Origin: Rhodospirillales bacterium
Lineage (GTDB): Bacteria > Pseudomonadota > Alphaproteobacteria > Reyranellales > Reyranellaceae
NCBI GenBank assembly: GCA_016185145.1
Contig: JACPOB010000099.1
Location: 62,001-126,000, forward strand
Direction of reading: 5' to 3'
Length of the DNA stretch: 64,000 bases
This document shows positions 9,504 to 17,864 of the stretch, piece by piece. The notes beneath the pieces are model-generated. The model was not told where the DNA came from and did no database searches. It was given only the letters and a program-made list of their open reading frames with translations. Made by a program: the position numbers and the translations under genes. How positions within the stretch are numbered: the first letter of the stretch is position 1; each line of letters starts with the position of its first letter.

Positions 9504-10507
9504 ACGCACCTCTGGCCCAGTCTGCTGCCGAGCGTCCGCTCCTCGAGGTCCGTGGCCTTGCCATGCACTTCCCGATCTCCGAGGGCATCGTGATGACCCG
9601 CAAGATCGGCGACGTGAAGGCCGTCGACGGCGTGGACTTCGCCATCGGCCGCGGCGAGACGCTGGGCCTGGTGGGCGAAAGCGGCTGCGGCAAGACGACG
9701 ACGGGTCGCTGCATCCTGCGGCTGGAGAAGCCGACCGCGGGCGAGATCCTGTTCGACGGCCAGGACGTCAACCGCATGGAGCGCCGCGACCTGATCGCGC
9801 TGCGCCGGCGCATGCAGGTGATCTTCCAGGACCCCTACAGTTCGCTCAATCCGCGCATGAAGGTGGGCGACATCATCGCCGAGCCGATCAAGGTGCACGG
9901 CGTCGAGCCCGATGCGAAGCGCCGTCGCGACAAGGTGAGGGATCTCCTGTCGGTGTGCGGCCTCGATCCGAAGTTCGCCGATCGCTATCCGCACGAGATG
10001 TCGGGCGGCCAGCGCCAGCGCGTCGGCATCGCCCGTGCGCTCGCCCTCGATCCGGAGTTCATCGTCTGCGACGAGGCGGTGTCGGCGCTCGACGTGTCGA
10101 TCCAGGCCCAGGTGGTGAACCTGCTGGAGGACCTGCGCGAGCGCTTCCGGCTCACCTATCTCTTCATTGCCCACGATCTCTCGGTCGTGCGCCATCTCTG
10201 CCAGCGCGTCGCCGTGATGTATCTCGGCCGCATCGTCGAGATGGCCGACAGCGACGAGCTGTTCGACAATCCGCTGCATCCCTATACGCAGGCCCTGCTG
10301 TCGGCGGTGCCTATCCCCGATCCGCGCGTCGAGGCCGCCCGCGAGTTCCGGCCGACGCGGGGCGAGGTGCCGAGCCCGATCAACCCGCCGCCGGGCTGCG
10401 TCTTCCATCCGCGCTGCCCGATGGCCGTCGAAGGCTGCCGGCAGGCGAGACCCGTTCTGCGAGAGCTGCGGCCGCGCCATTGGGTGGCGTGCAGCGAGGT
10501 GAATTGA
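9500..10507 (+). CDS. dppF: Peptide/oligopeptide ABC transporter ATPase (DppF/OppF type)
   Basis: The 335-residue second ATPase of the importer has Walker A GESGCGKTT (59-67), signature MSGGQRQR, Walker B FIVCDEAVSALD and the C-terminal PPGCVFHPRCPM cysteine region. It pairs with DppD to form the ATPase heterodimer. The start overlaps the dppD stop. A large nested palindrome (10527-10663) separates it from the binding-protein gene. Confidence 0.92.
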   Translation: MNAPLAQSAAERPLLEVRGLAMHFPISEGIVMTRKIGDVKAVDGVDFAIGRGETLGLVGESGCGKTTTGRCILRLEKPTAGEILFDGQDVNRMERRDLIALRRRMQVIFQDPYSSLNPRMKVGDIIAEPIKVHGVEPDAKRRRDKVRDLLSVCGLDPKFADRYPHEMSGGQRQRVGIARALALDPEFIVCDEAVSALDVSIQAQVVNLLEDLRERFRLTYLFIAHDLSVVRHLCQRVAVMYLGRIVEMADSDELFDNPLHPYTQALLSAVPIPDPRVEAAREFRPTRGEVPSPINPPPGCVFHPRCPMAVEGCRQARPVLRELRPRHWVACSEVN

Positions 10508-10526
10508 ATGTCGATCGAGCCTCTTT

Positions 10527-10663
10527 CCGGAGCGCGGACCTCCAGGTCCGCTCATGCTCATGCTCTTCCGGACCGCGCGCATCCTGCGCGCTCATGAAGC
10601 GTGAACGAGCTGGAAGCTCGCGGTCCGGAAGATCATGAGCGGACCTGGAGGTCCGCGCTCCGG
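10527..10663. repeat. Nested palindrome family B, copy 1 (three-level)
   Basis: An outer inverted repeat (CCGGAGCGCGGACC against GGTCCGCGCTCCGG) encloses an inner one (CTTCCGGACC against GGTCCGGAAG). Between them are small self-complementary arms: GCGGACCTCCAGGTCCGC, GCGCGCATCCTGCGCGC, GCGAGCTGGAAGCTCGC and GCGGACCTGGAGGTCCGC. TCATG or CATGA blocks separate the arms. The fold predicted from pairing is a long stem with several branch hairpins. It lies between dppF and the binding-protein gene. Confidence 0.88.
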
Positions 10664-10741
10664 CAAGACGTACAGCAAAGCGTAAGCGTCAGCGTACGAG
10701 AAAGGAAAGTACCAAGAATCAGGTTGCAAGGGAGGAAAGCG

Positions 10742-12346
10742 ATGTACGGGCGTACAGGACTATTGGCTGCGAGCCTTGGTCTCGCAGTCGCGATCGCAGC
10801 GGTCCCCGTCGGCGCCGAGACGCCGAAACGCGGCGGCACGCTCGTCTACATGATCCCGGCCGACGCGCCGCCGAGCTTCGACGGCCATCGCGAGACGACC
10901 TTCGCCACGGTGCATGCCGGGGCGCCGTTCTACAGCGTGCTGATCCGGGTCCCGCCCGACAACCCGGCCTCGACCACCGAGTATGTCTGCGACCTCTGTA
11001 CCGAGATGCCCAAGCCGACCGACGGCGGAAAGACCTACACCTTCAAGATCCGCTCCGACGTGAAGTTCCACGACGGCAGCAAGCTCACGGCGCAGGATGT
11101 CGGCGCCTCGTGGCGGCGCATCGTGTTCCCGCCGCAGGGCACGACCAGCGCCCGCGTCAGCTACTACGCCATGGTCGACAAGATCGAGATCCCCGACGAC
11201 ACCACCGTGGTGTTCAAGCTGAAGTTCGCCACGAACGCCTTCCTGCCGGCGCTCGCCGATCCCTTCACCTGGATCTACAAGAAGGAGATCCTCGACAAGG
11301 ACCCGCACTGGTACGAGAAGAACATCATGGGCTCCGGCCCGTTCAAGTTCGCCAGCTACGACGTCGGCCAGTCGATCAAGGGCGTGCGCAACCCCGACTA
11401 CTATCACAAGGGCCAGCCTTACCTCGACGCCATCGAGGGCATCTTCGCCGACAAGCAGTCGGTGCGCGTCGACGCCATCCGCGCCGACCGCGCCGCCATG
11501 GAGTTCCGCGGCCTGCCGCCGTCGGCCCGCGATTCGCTGGTCAAGGAGGCGGGCAAGGACGTCGTCATCCAGGAGAGCGACTGGAACTGCGGCAACATCA
11601 TCACGCCCAACCACAAGAAGAAGCCGTTCGACGACGTGCGGGTGCGTCGCGCGCTGGCGCTGGCGGTCGACCAGTGGAAGGGCGCGCCGGCGCTCTCCAA
11701 GATCGCCAACGTCAAGACGGTGGGTGGCATCGTCTTCCCGGGCTCGCCGCTCGCCGCGACCAAGGAAGAGCTGGAGAAGATGGCGGGCTACTGGCCCGAC
11801 ATCGAGAAGGCGCGGGCCGAGGCGCGCCGGCTGCTGAAGGAGGCCGGTGCCGAGGGGCTGAAGTTCGAGCTGACCAACCGCAACGTCGACCAGCCCTACA
11901 AGTTCGTCGGCACCTGGCTGATCGGCGAATGGAAGAAGATCGGCCTCAACGTCGAGCAGAAGGTCGTGCCGACCGGGCCGTGGTTCCAGGCCATGCGCAG
12001 CGGCAATTTCGACGTCGTGGTCGACGCCAACTGCCAGAGCATCGTCAATCCGGCGCTCGACACCGGCAAGTACCTGCCGAAGGCGGTCTATCCGGAGAGC
12101 TACGGCGACTACGACGACCCCAAGTCGGTCGAGCTCTACAACAAGATGCTGCACGAGAGCGACCCCAAGGCGCAGCGTGCCGCCATGCGTGCCTACGAGA
12201 TCCACACGCTCGACACGATGGCCCACGGCATCGTCACACCGTACTGGTTCCGCATCATCCCCGAGCGGTCCTATGTGCGAGGCTGGAAGATCAGTCCCAG
12301 CCACTATCTGAACCAGGACCTCGCGAACATCTGGCTGGACAAGTAA
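10742..12346 (+). CDS. Peptide-type ABC transporter substrate-binding protein (SBP_bac_5)
   Basis: This 534-residue periplasmic protein has a cleavable signal (hydrophobic residues 5-22, cleavage near VGAE) and the SBP_bac_5 layout, including the conserved FKIRSDVKFHDGSKLTAQD region. ATG 10742 is chosen because GGGAGGAAAG lies just upstream. It supplies the substrate to the DppBCDF complex. Ligands of this family range from di- and oligopeptides to nickel, opines and sugars, so the substrate is open. It is bracketed by palindromes on both sides inside the operon. Confidence 0.9.
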   Translation: MYGRTGLLAASLGLAVAIAAVPVGAETPKRGGTLVYMIPADAPPSFDGHRETTFATVHAGAPFYSVLIRVPPDNPASTTEYVCDLCTEMPKPTDGGKTYTFKIRSDVKFHDGSKLTAQDVGASWRRIVFPPQGTTSARVSYYAMVDKIEIPDDTTVVFKLKFATNAFLPALADPFTWIYKKEILDKDPHWYEKNIMGSGPFKFASYDVGQSIKGVRNPDYYHKGQPYLDAIEGIFADKQSVRVDAIRADRAAMEFRGLPPSARDSLVKEAGKDVVIQESDWNCGNIITPNHKKKPFDDVRVRRALALAVDQWKGAPALSKIANVKTVGGIVFPGSPLAATKEELEKMAGYWPDIEKARAEARRLLKEAGAEGLKFELTNRNVDQPYKFVGTWLIGEWKKIGLNVEQKVVPTGPWFQAMRSGNFDVVVDANCQSIVNPALDTGKYLPKAVYPESYGDYDDPKSVELYNKMLHESDPKAQRAAMRAYEIHTLDTMAHGIVTPYWFRIIPERSYVRGWKISPSHYLNQDLANIWLDK

Positions 12347-12357
12347 TCACATGGCCC

Positions 12358-12477
12358 GTCATCCCGACCGGAGCCGCCCGAAGGGCGGCGTAGTGGAGGG
12401 ACCTGTTTTTGTTGATGCGTCGACAAGATGAGGTCCCTCGGCTGCGCTGCCCTTCGGGCAGCTCCGCTCGGGATGAC
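12358..12477. repeat. Interspersed palindrome family A, copy 2
   Basis: This 120-bp inverted repeat begins 11 bases after the binding-protein stop and ends 36 bases before dppB. The left half carries a CCGCCC-GAA-GGGCGG hairpin where copies 1 and 3 have an unrelated-looking but equally long segment. The right half has GCCC-TTC-GGGC. Outer arms are GTCATCCCGA and TCGGGATGAC. Its place between a binding-protein gene and permease genes is where mRNA-stabilising palindromes occur in other ABC operons. Confidence 0.85.
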
Positions 12478-12513
12478 GGAAAGGAAGCGATAGCCCTACC
12501 CAGGAAACCAACC

Positions 12514-13482
12514 ATGTATCGCTACGTCGTCACGCGGCTCCTGCTGGCCATTCCCACGCTGGTGGGAGCCGCGGCCCTGGTCTTCGTTCTGATGCGCTTG
12601 ATCCCGGGCGACGTCTGCGTGATCCGCCTGGCCTCCGGCGGGCACTCCAATCCGGCGGCGATCGAGGCCTGCCGCCAGGCGCTGGGGCTGCACGATCCGA
12701 TGATCGTGCAGTTCCTCGACTTCCTGGGCAGCTACTTCACGCTCGATTTCGGGACGTCGATGTGGTCGGGACGGCCGGTCGCCCACGAGATCGGCTCTCG
12801 TCTCCCGGTGTCGCTGCAGATTGCGCTGATGGCCACGGTGATCGCCGTCCTGATCGCCATCCCGCTCGGCACGATCTCGGCGCTCCGAGAGAACACCTGG
12901 CTCGACCATATCGTGCGCATGGTGGCGATCGCGGGCATCGCCACGCCCTCCTTCTGGCTCGGCATCATGTCGCTGGTGCTGGTGCTCGACATCACCTACC
13001 TCGCGACCGGCAAGGCGTGGATGCCGCCGATCGACTACGTGCCGTTCTGGCAGGATCCGATCCGCAACCTCTCGATGGTGCTGCTGCCCGCCATCACCGT
13101 CGGCTACCGCTATTCGGCGGTGACCATGCGCATGACCCGCTCGGCCATGCTCGAGGTGATGCGCGAGGACTATATCCGCACCGCCCGCTCCAAGGGGCTG
13201 CTCGAGCAGATCATCGTCAACCGCCATGCGCTCAAGAACGCGCTGCTGCCGGTGGTCACCCTGATCGGCATCGAGTTCGCCTTCCTGATCGGCGGCCTGG
13301 TCGTCACCGAGCAGGTCTTCAACCTGAACGGCATCGGCCGGCTGTTCGTGCAGTCGGTGCAGAATCAGGACAACGTCATGACGCAGGCGCTGACCATGCT
13401 GGTGGTCGCCGTCTTCGTCCTCACCAACCTCGTCGTCGACCTGCTCTATGCCTGGCTCGACCCGCGCATCCGCTATTCGTGA
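12514..13482 (+). CDS. dppB: Peptide-type ABC permease DppB/OppB
   Basis: The 322-residue inner-membrane permease has the N-terminal signature YVVTRLLLAIPTLVGAA, six main hydrophobic segments and the cytoplasmic EAA loop (YIRTARSKGL, near residue 225) that docks the ATPases. It pairs with DppC, whose gene starts ten bases downstream. ATG 12514 gives the normal family N-terminus. Confidence 0.92.
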   Translation: MYRYVVTRLLLAIPTLVGAAALVFVLMRLIPGDVCVIRLASGGHSNPAAIEACRQALGLHDPMIVQFLDFLGSYFTLDFGTSMWSGRPVAHEIGSRLPVSLQIALMATVIAVLIAIPLGTISALRENTWLDHIVRMVAIAGIATPSFWLGIMSLVLVLDITYLATGKAWMPPIDYVPFWQDPIRNLSMVLLPAITVGYRYSAVTMRMTRSAMLEVMREDYIRTARSKGLLEQIIVNRHALKNALLPVVTLIGIEFAFLIGGLVVTEQVFNLNGIGRLFVQSVQNQDNVMTQALTMLVVAVFVLTNLVVDLLYAWLDPRIRYS

Positions 13483-13492
13483 AGGCCAAGCG

Positions 13493-14401
13493 ATGACGAT
13501 CACCGTACCCAATCGCGCCGCCGCCGCACCAATAGACGAGGCCCTCCACGCCAAGCGCTCGCCGATCGACGTCGCGCTGCATTTCGTGAAACGCCAGCCG
13601 CTCGGCACCTTCGGCCTCGTGATCGTCCTGGTCATGTTCCTGGCCGGGGCGCTGGCGCCGTGGATCGCGCCCTTCGATCCCGAGGAGAACGACTTCAGCG
13701 CCATGATGGAGGCGCCGAACCTGATCCATTGGCTGGGCACCGACCAGCTCGGCCGCGACATCTTCTCCCGGCTGGTGTTCGGCGCGCGCACCGCGCTGAT
13801 CGTGGGCTTCAGCTCGGCCGTGCTGGGCGGCGTCATCGGCCTGGTGATGGGCGTGGCCAGCGCCTATTTCGGCGGCTGGTTCGATCTGATCTTCCAGCGC
13901 GTGCTCGACGTGCTGATGGCCTTCCCGCTGATCATCCTGGCGCTGGCCGTGGTGGCGGTGTTCGGCACCGGCGTGTTCAACGTCATCATCGCCATCACCA
14001 TCCCGCTGGTGCCGCGCTGCGGCCGCGTCGTGCGGGCAAGCGCGCTCGCCGTGCGCGAGGTGCCCTATGTCGATGCCGCTCGGGCGCTGGGGTTCAGCCA
14101 CGCCCGCATCGTGCTGCGCCATATGGTGCCCAACGTCGTCGCGCCCTTCCTGATCCTGCTCTCGGCCTTCGTCGGCCAGGCCATCCTCGCCGAGGCGTCG
14201 CTCTCCTACCTCGGGCTCGGCGTGCAGGAGCCGGTACCGGCCTGGGGCCTGATGCTGCAGGGCGGAGCGGAGGAGTACGCCACGACGGCGCCGTGGATCG
14301 CGGTGTTTCCGGGCGTGGCGATCATGCTGACGGTGCTCGGCATCAGCCTGTTCGGCGACGCCCTGCGCGACGCGATCGATCCCAAGCTGCGCGATCGGTA
14401 G
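13493..14401 (+). CDS. dppC: Peptide-type ABC permease DppC/OppC
   Basis: This 302-residue permease has the OppC N-terminal domain, the HWLGTDQLGRDIFSRLVFGA signature near residue 80 and the EAA loop (YVDAARALGFSHARIVLRH, near residue 195). It completes the peptide-type importer and is the last gene of the operon. A 46-nt nearly perfect hairpin begins five bases after its stop. Confidence 0.93.
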   Translation: MTITVPNRAAAAPIDEALHAKRSPIDVALHFVKRQPLGTFGLVIVLVMFLAGALAPWIAPFDPEENDFSAMMEAPNLIHWLGTDQLGRDIFSRLVFGARTALIVGFSSAVLGGVIGLVMGVASAYFGGWFDLIFQRVLDVLMAFPLIILALAVVAVFGTGVFNVIIAITIPLVPRCGRVVRASALAVREVPYVDAARALGFSHARIVLRHMVPNVVAPFLILLSAFVGQAILAEASLSYLGLGVQEPVPAWGLMLQGGAEEYATTAPWIAVFPGVAIMLTVLGISLFGDALRDAIDPKLRDR

Positions 14402-14405
14402 AGCG

Positions 14406-14451
14406 GAATGGGATGAGATGGAACCGCATGCGGTTCCAACTCATCCCATTC
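14406..14451. terminator. Long hairpin after dppC
   Basis: A 12-bp stem (GAATGGGATGAG with CTCATCCCATTC) encloses a perfect 20-nt palindrome TGGAACCGCATGCGGTTCCA, with a single A-A mismatch between them. The fold would pair 22 of 23 positions. It starts five bases after the dppC stop. No T tract follows (the next bases are CGCGCG), so it is either a Rho-type or mRNA-stabilising element, or a repeat, rather than a textbook intrinsic terminator. Confidence 0.55.
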
Positions 14452-14571
14452 GCGCGCGCGGGCGATCGTGGTTTCACCCATCATGCTCTGGGGAATGCCC
14501 CACGGTGCGTAGCGCGGAATGCAATTCCTGCATTCTTGCGAACCCTTCCGTCGCCTGAAAGGGATGTTTTC

Positions 14572-14607
14572 ATGAAAAGCAAGGGTGGCCAGCGTGCCCT
14601 TGCTTAG
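14572..14607 (+). CDS. Possible 11-codon leader peptide
   Basis: The frame reads MKSKGGQRALA and stops at TAG 14605. An AAAGGG stretch lies about nine bases before ATG 14572. The frame coincides almost exactly with a hairpin (AAGCAAGGG 14577-14585 with CCCTTGCTT 14597-14605) and ends 40 bases before the Bug-type gene. This could be a translated leader whose ribosome occupancy opens or closes the hairpin, or it could be chance. Confidence 0.2.
   Translation: MKSKGGQRALA
14577..14605 (+). terminator. Hairpin upstream of the Bug-type gene
   Basis: The nine-base arms AAGCAAGGG and CCCTTGCTT enclose an 11-base loop. It is 42 bases upstream of the ATG at 14648, so it would lie in the 5' leader if the promoter is upstream, or act as a late terminator for the dpp operon. 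No T tract follows. Confidence 0.35.
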
Positions 14608-14647
14608 AATGATCGTTCACGAATCACAGCGATGAGAAAAACAGCAA

Positions 14648-15628
14648 ATGATCTGCCATAGGCGCAAGTTCCTGGCCACCGCAGGCGCCCTTTCCCTCCT
14701 CAATGTCCCGGCGCCGGCCTACGCAGATTCGCGGTTTCCCTCCCGGCCGCTGAAAGTGGTCGTGCCTTTCGCCCCCGGTGGCTCGAACGACCTGGTTGCG
14801 CGTCTGCTGGCGCCCAGGTTCCAGGCGGCAATGGGCCAGCCCGTCCTGGTCGACAACAAGGCCGGTGCGGGCGGAGCGATCGGCGTCCAGGCCGTCGCGC
14901 AAGCCGAACCCGACGGATACACCATCCTCTTTCACAGCAACTCGATCGTGATCCAGCCCATCCTCGTCAAGGAGCCGGGATACGACGCGCTCCGCGACTT
15001 TGTGCCGGTGTCCGTGACGACGGCAGCCCCGCTCGTGCTCTCGATCCATCCGTCGGTGCCGGCCCAGACGTTCCCTGAGTTCCTGGCGTACGCCCGCGCG
15101 AACGGCTCGCGCATGTTCTACGGATCGGCCGGACACGGAGCGTCGCAGCATCTCGTCGGCGAACTGTTCAACAGCATGGCCGGAACCAAGATGCAGCACG
15201 TGCCGTACAAGGGTAACGGCCCCGCCAGCGCGGCATTGATTTCGGGAGAGATCCAGGTCCTGTTCGACATCATCCCCATCTCCCGGCCTTTGGCAGAAAG
15301 CGGCCGCGTGAGGATCCTGGCGGTCACCAGCAAGACCCGTAACCCCAGCTTGCCCCAGATACCGAGCATCCATGAGGCCGGCGTGCCGGACTTCGTGTTC
15401 ATGAACTGGCAGGCGATGTGGCTGCCGAAGAAGACGCCTGATGCCATCGCGCAGCGGTGGCTCGCCGACGCGAGGAAGGTCCTGGCCGACCAGCAGATCC
15501 AGACGCAACTGGGTGAGCATGGCTACCAGGTCGTGGGCTCGTCCCCTGATGAGCTCGTGGACCGCATGCAGCGCGATTCCGCCCAGTGGGCCAAGGTCAT
15601 CGCCGGCGCAGGCATTCGCGTTGACTAG
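14648..15628 (+). CDS. Bug-type (tripartite tricarboxylate) periplasmic binding protein
   Basis: This 326-residue protein has a signal peptide (RRKFLATAGALSLL, cleavage near AYA) and the Bug/TctC signatures RPLKVVVPFAPGGSNDLVAR at the start of the mature part and HVPYKGNGPA near residue 185. The family binds carboxylates such as citrate, phthalates or short aromatic acids. No TctA or TctB membrane genes are in the window, which is usual for this expanded family. It lies just upstream of the monooxygenase module and may deliver its substrate or sense it; that is inference. Confidence 0.88.
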   Translation: MICHRRKFLATAGALSLLNVPAPAYADSRFPSRPLKVVVPFAPGGSNDLVARLLAPRFQAAMGQPVLVDNKAGAGGAIGVQAVAQAEPDGYTILFHSNSIVIQPILVKEPGYDALRDFVPVSVTTAAPLVLSIHPSVPAQTFPEFLAYARANGSRMFYGSAGHGASQHLVGELFNSMAGTKMQHVPYKGNGPASAALISGEIQVLFDIIPISRPLAESGRVRILAVTSKTRNPSLPQIPSIHEAGVPDFVFMNWQAMWLPKKTPDAIAQRWLADARKVLADQQIQTQLGEHGYQVVGSSPDELVDRMQRDSAQWAKVIAGAGIRVD

Positions 15629-15978
15629 TGCCGCTTTCATTGAAAGTTGCTTCATGGACAATCTCATCCTGAGGAGCCGCGCGGCGCGCGGCGTCTCGAA
15701 GGATGGGCGATAACGACAGCGTACCCCACCCTTCGAGACGGCCCTGCGGGCCTCCTCAGGGTGAGGTGGGGCTGTATCAGCATTCCAAGAAGGTACTAGG
15801 CGCCAATGGCTCCCCAGCGATCAGCTTTCATATTGCAAAAAGGTGATGTGCAAATTCTCGTCTTATCCGGCCGCGGTATCGACGCCTACAGTGGTGCGAG
15901 ACACGGACGGAGTACTGCGATGAATTTCGGCTCACTGCCACGACCGTTGGTGGACCAGTCATGGATCGGGCTACGCGC
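15629..15978. other. 350-bp intergenic region before the monooxygenase gene
   Basis: The stretch holds a family-C palindrome (15663-15765), a moderately AT-rich segment around 15825-15865 that may contain the promoter of the monooxygenase operon, and a 20-codon upstream ORF (15920-15982). No confident -35/-10 pair was seen. Confidence 0.5.
15663..15765. repeat. Interspersed palindrome family C
   Basis: The left arm CTCATCCTGAGGAG pairs with the right arm CTCCTCAGGGTGAG, and inner arms GTCTCGAAGG / CCTTCGAGAC also pair around a central loop. The layout resembles family A (CATCC outer arm, internal pairing) but the sequence differs. It lies 35 bases after the Bug-type gene. It is the only copy in this window. 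Confidence 0.75.
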
Positions 15979-15982
15979 ATGA
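15920..15982 (+). CDS. Possible 20-codon upstream ORF coupled to the monooxygenase
   Basis: The frame reads MNFGSLPRPLVDQSWIGLRA. GGAG at 15909-15912 stands seven bases before its ATG, and its TGA stop overlaps the ATG at 15979 (ATGA). That arrangement is typical of translational coupling. The peptide has no recognisable domain. It may be a leader ORF, or the ribosome-binding site may serve reinitiation at the next start. Confidence 0.3.
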   Translation: MNFGSLPRPLVDQSWIGLRA

Positions 15983-17853
15983 GCCAGGCCGTCCGCATCG
16001 ACCCGAAAACCGGCCGCAAGCTGTTCGCCACGCGCGCGGCCAAGGCGACCGACAAGATCGCCGGCAAGGGGTACTCGATCGTCGAGAACGAGGCCCTCAA
16101 GACGCTGCCGCCGCCGCCGGCGGGTGCGGTCTTCAATGCCGAGGAGCAGGCGAAGTACCGGAAATTCAAGGAAGCACGCGCCGGTGCCGCTCATTACGTC
16201 CGCCTGGAAGGCGAATTCGCCAAGTATCTGGAGGACGTCTATTCCGAGGCGCCGGTACCGCGCGATGCCCTGGACGACGAATGCGAGATCCTGGTGATCG
16301 GCGCCGGCTTCGGGGCGCTTCTCCTGTGGTATCGGCTGATGAAGGCGGGCTTCACCGATGTGCGGTTCTGCGAGAAGGGCGGCGACGTCGGCGGCACCTG
16401 GTATTGGAACCGCTATCCCGGCATCGCCTGCGATGTCGAGAGCTACAGCTACCTGCCTCTCCTCGAGGAGATGGGCCACATCCCCTCCATGAAGTTCGCG
16501 TCGGGCTTCGAGATCCTGGAATACTGCCAGTCGATGGCGGAGCGGTTCGGCTTCTACGACCGCTGCCTGTTCCACACCACGGTCGAGGCGACGGTGTGGG
16601 ACGACGCGGCCAAGCGCTGGATCGTCAAGACCGATCGAGGCGATGCCATGCGCGCCCGCTTCGTCGTGCTGGCAAACGGCATCCTGACGACGCCGCGCCT
16701 CGCCAAGATCGAGGGCATGGAAACCTTCAAGGGCAAGGCCTTCCACACCTCGCGCTGGAACTACAACGTGGACCTGGAGGGCAAGCGGGTCGGCATCATC
16801 GGAACGGGCGCGACGGCCGTGCAGGTCGTGCCCGAGATCGCGAAAGTGGTGAAGGCGCTCTACGTTTTCCAGCGTACGCCCTCGTCCATCGACGTGCGCG
16901 ATCAGCGTGCCACGACGGAGGAGGAATACGCCACCTGGCCGCATGAGCGGGACTGGGCCGTCAAGAGACGGGAGCGCCTGGCCCTCATTTCCGCCGGGCG
17001 CACCGCGTTGCAGGGCAACGACGATTTTCTGTCGGGCAAGGTCAAGGACTACAAGCAGCAGAAGGCGCACGAGCGCGAGCTGACGCCGCAGGAGATGATC
17101 CAGGCCCAGCTCAACAGCAACTTTCGCGTCATGGAGCAGATACGCGCTCGCGTGGACTCCGTGGTGAAGAGTCCGGAGACCGCGGCGGCGCTGAAGCCCT
17201 ATTATCCCTACGGCTGCAAGCGGCCGACGTTCCACGACGAGTTCCTGTCGGCCTTCAACCTGCCTCACGTCCACCTGGTCGACACCGCGCCTACGGGGGT
17301 GAAGCTGATCGACGAACGAGGCATCGTTCACGATGGCGTGGAATATCCCCTCGATGTCCTGATCTACGCGACGGGGTTCGAATGGATGGGCACCGGCTCC
17401 TTCAACATGATCCGGGGCCGGGGAGGGCGGACACTGAAGGAGAAGTGGGAAGCCGAAGGCACCAAGACCTTCCTGGGCATGCACTCGGCCGGCTTTCCGA
17501 ACCTCCTCATCATGAACGGCCCCCAGGGCGGTGGCGGCCAGTTCAATTTCACCCGTGTCGCCGAAATGCACGCCCACTATATCGTCTGGGCCTTGCAGAC
17601 GGTTAAGGCCCGCGGCGCCACGACCATCGACGTGACCCGGGAAGCCGAAGACGAGTACGCCCGGCATTGCGCCGAGATGGACTTGCTGTCGGCGCCGTTG
17701 CGGGATTGCCTCTCCTACTACAACGGCGATGGTGCGGCGAGGCCGGGTAGCCTCGCCTACTACGGTGGCGGCAAACGCTGGCACGACAGGCGGGAGGCGG
17801 CGCAGAAGTCGATGTCGCCCTACCGGCTCGAGTACGGCAACGGTGTTGCTTAA
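15979..17853 (+). CDS. Baeyer-Villiger-type flavin monooxygenase
   Basis: This 624-residue FAD/NADPH enzyme inserts oxygen next to a ketone to make an ester or lactone. It has a Rossmann FAD motif GAGFGA near residue 107, the type I signature GGTWYWNRYPG near 135, the Baeyer-Villiger fingerprint F-K-G-K-A-F-H-T-S-R-W near 250 and an NADPH Rossmann GIIGTGATAVQ near 272. The final fingerprint position is N rather than P or D. About 100 residues precede the FAD domain, as in the extended members of the family. ATG 15961 is an alternative start. The SDR gene follows by 11 bases. Confidence 0.92.
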   Translation: MSQAVRIDPKTGRKLFATRAAKATDKIAGKGYSIVENEALKTLPPPPAGAVFNAEEQAKYRKFKEARAGAAHYVRLEGEFAKYLEDVYSEAPVPRDALDDECEILVIGAGFGALLLWYRLMKAGFTDVRFCEKGGDVGGTWYWNRYPGIACDVESYSYLPLLEEMGHIPSMKFASGFEILEYCQSMAERFGFYDRCLFHTTVEATVWDDAAKRWIVKTDRGDAMRARFVVLANGILTTPRLAKIEGMETFKGKAFHTSRWNYNVDLEGKRVGIIGTGATAVQVVPEIAKVVKALYVFQRTPSSIDVRDQRATTEEEYATWPHERDWAVKRRERLALISAGRTALQGNDDFLSGKVKDYKQQKAHERELTPQEMIQAQLNSNFRVMEQIRARVDSVVKSPETAAALKPYYPYGCKRPTFHDEFLSAFNLPHVHLVDTAPTGVKLIDERGIVHDGVEYPLDVLIYATGFEWMGTGSFNMIRGRGGRTLKEKWEAEGTKTFLGMHSAGFPNLLIMNGPQGGGGQFNFTRVAEMHAHYIVWALQTVKARGATTIDVTREAEDEYARHCAEMDLLSAPLRDCLSYYNGDGAARPGSLAYYGGGKRWHDRREAAQKSMSPYRLEYGNGVA

Positions 17854-17864
17854 GGGGGCATGGC

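Noticed and set aside
10528..10700. Peptide-like runs such as SSGPRASSSLM encoded by several intergenic repeats
   Set aside because: The same peptide appears in many places only because the family-B palindromes are repeated. It is part of no complete gene and has no start signals of its own.
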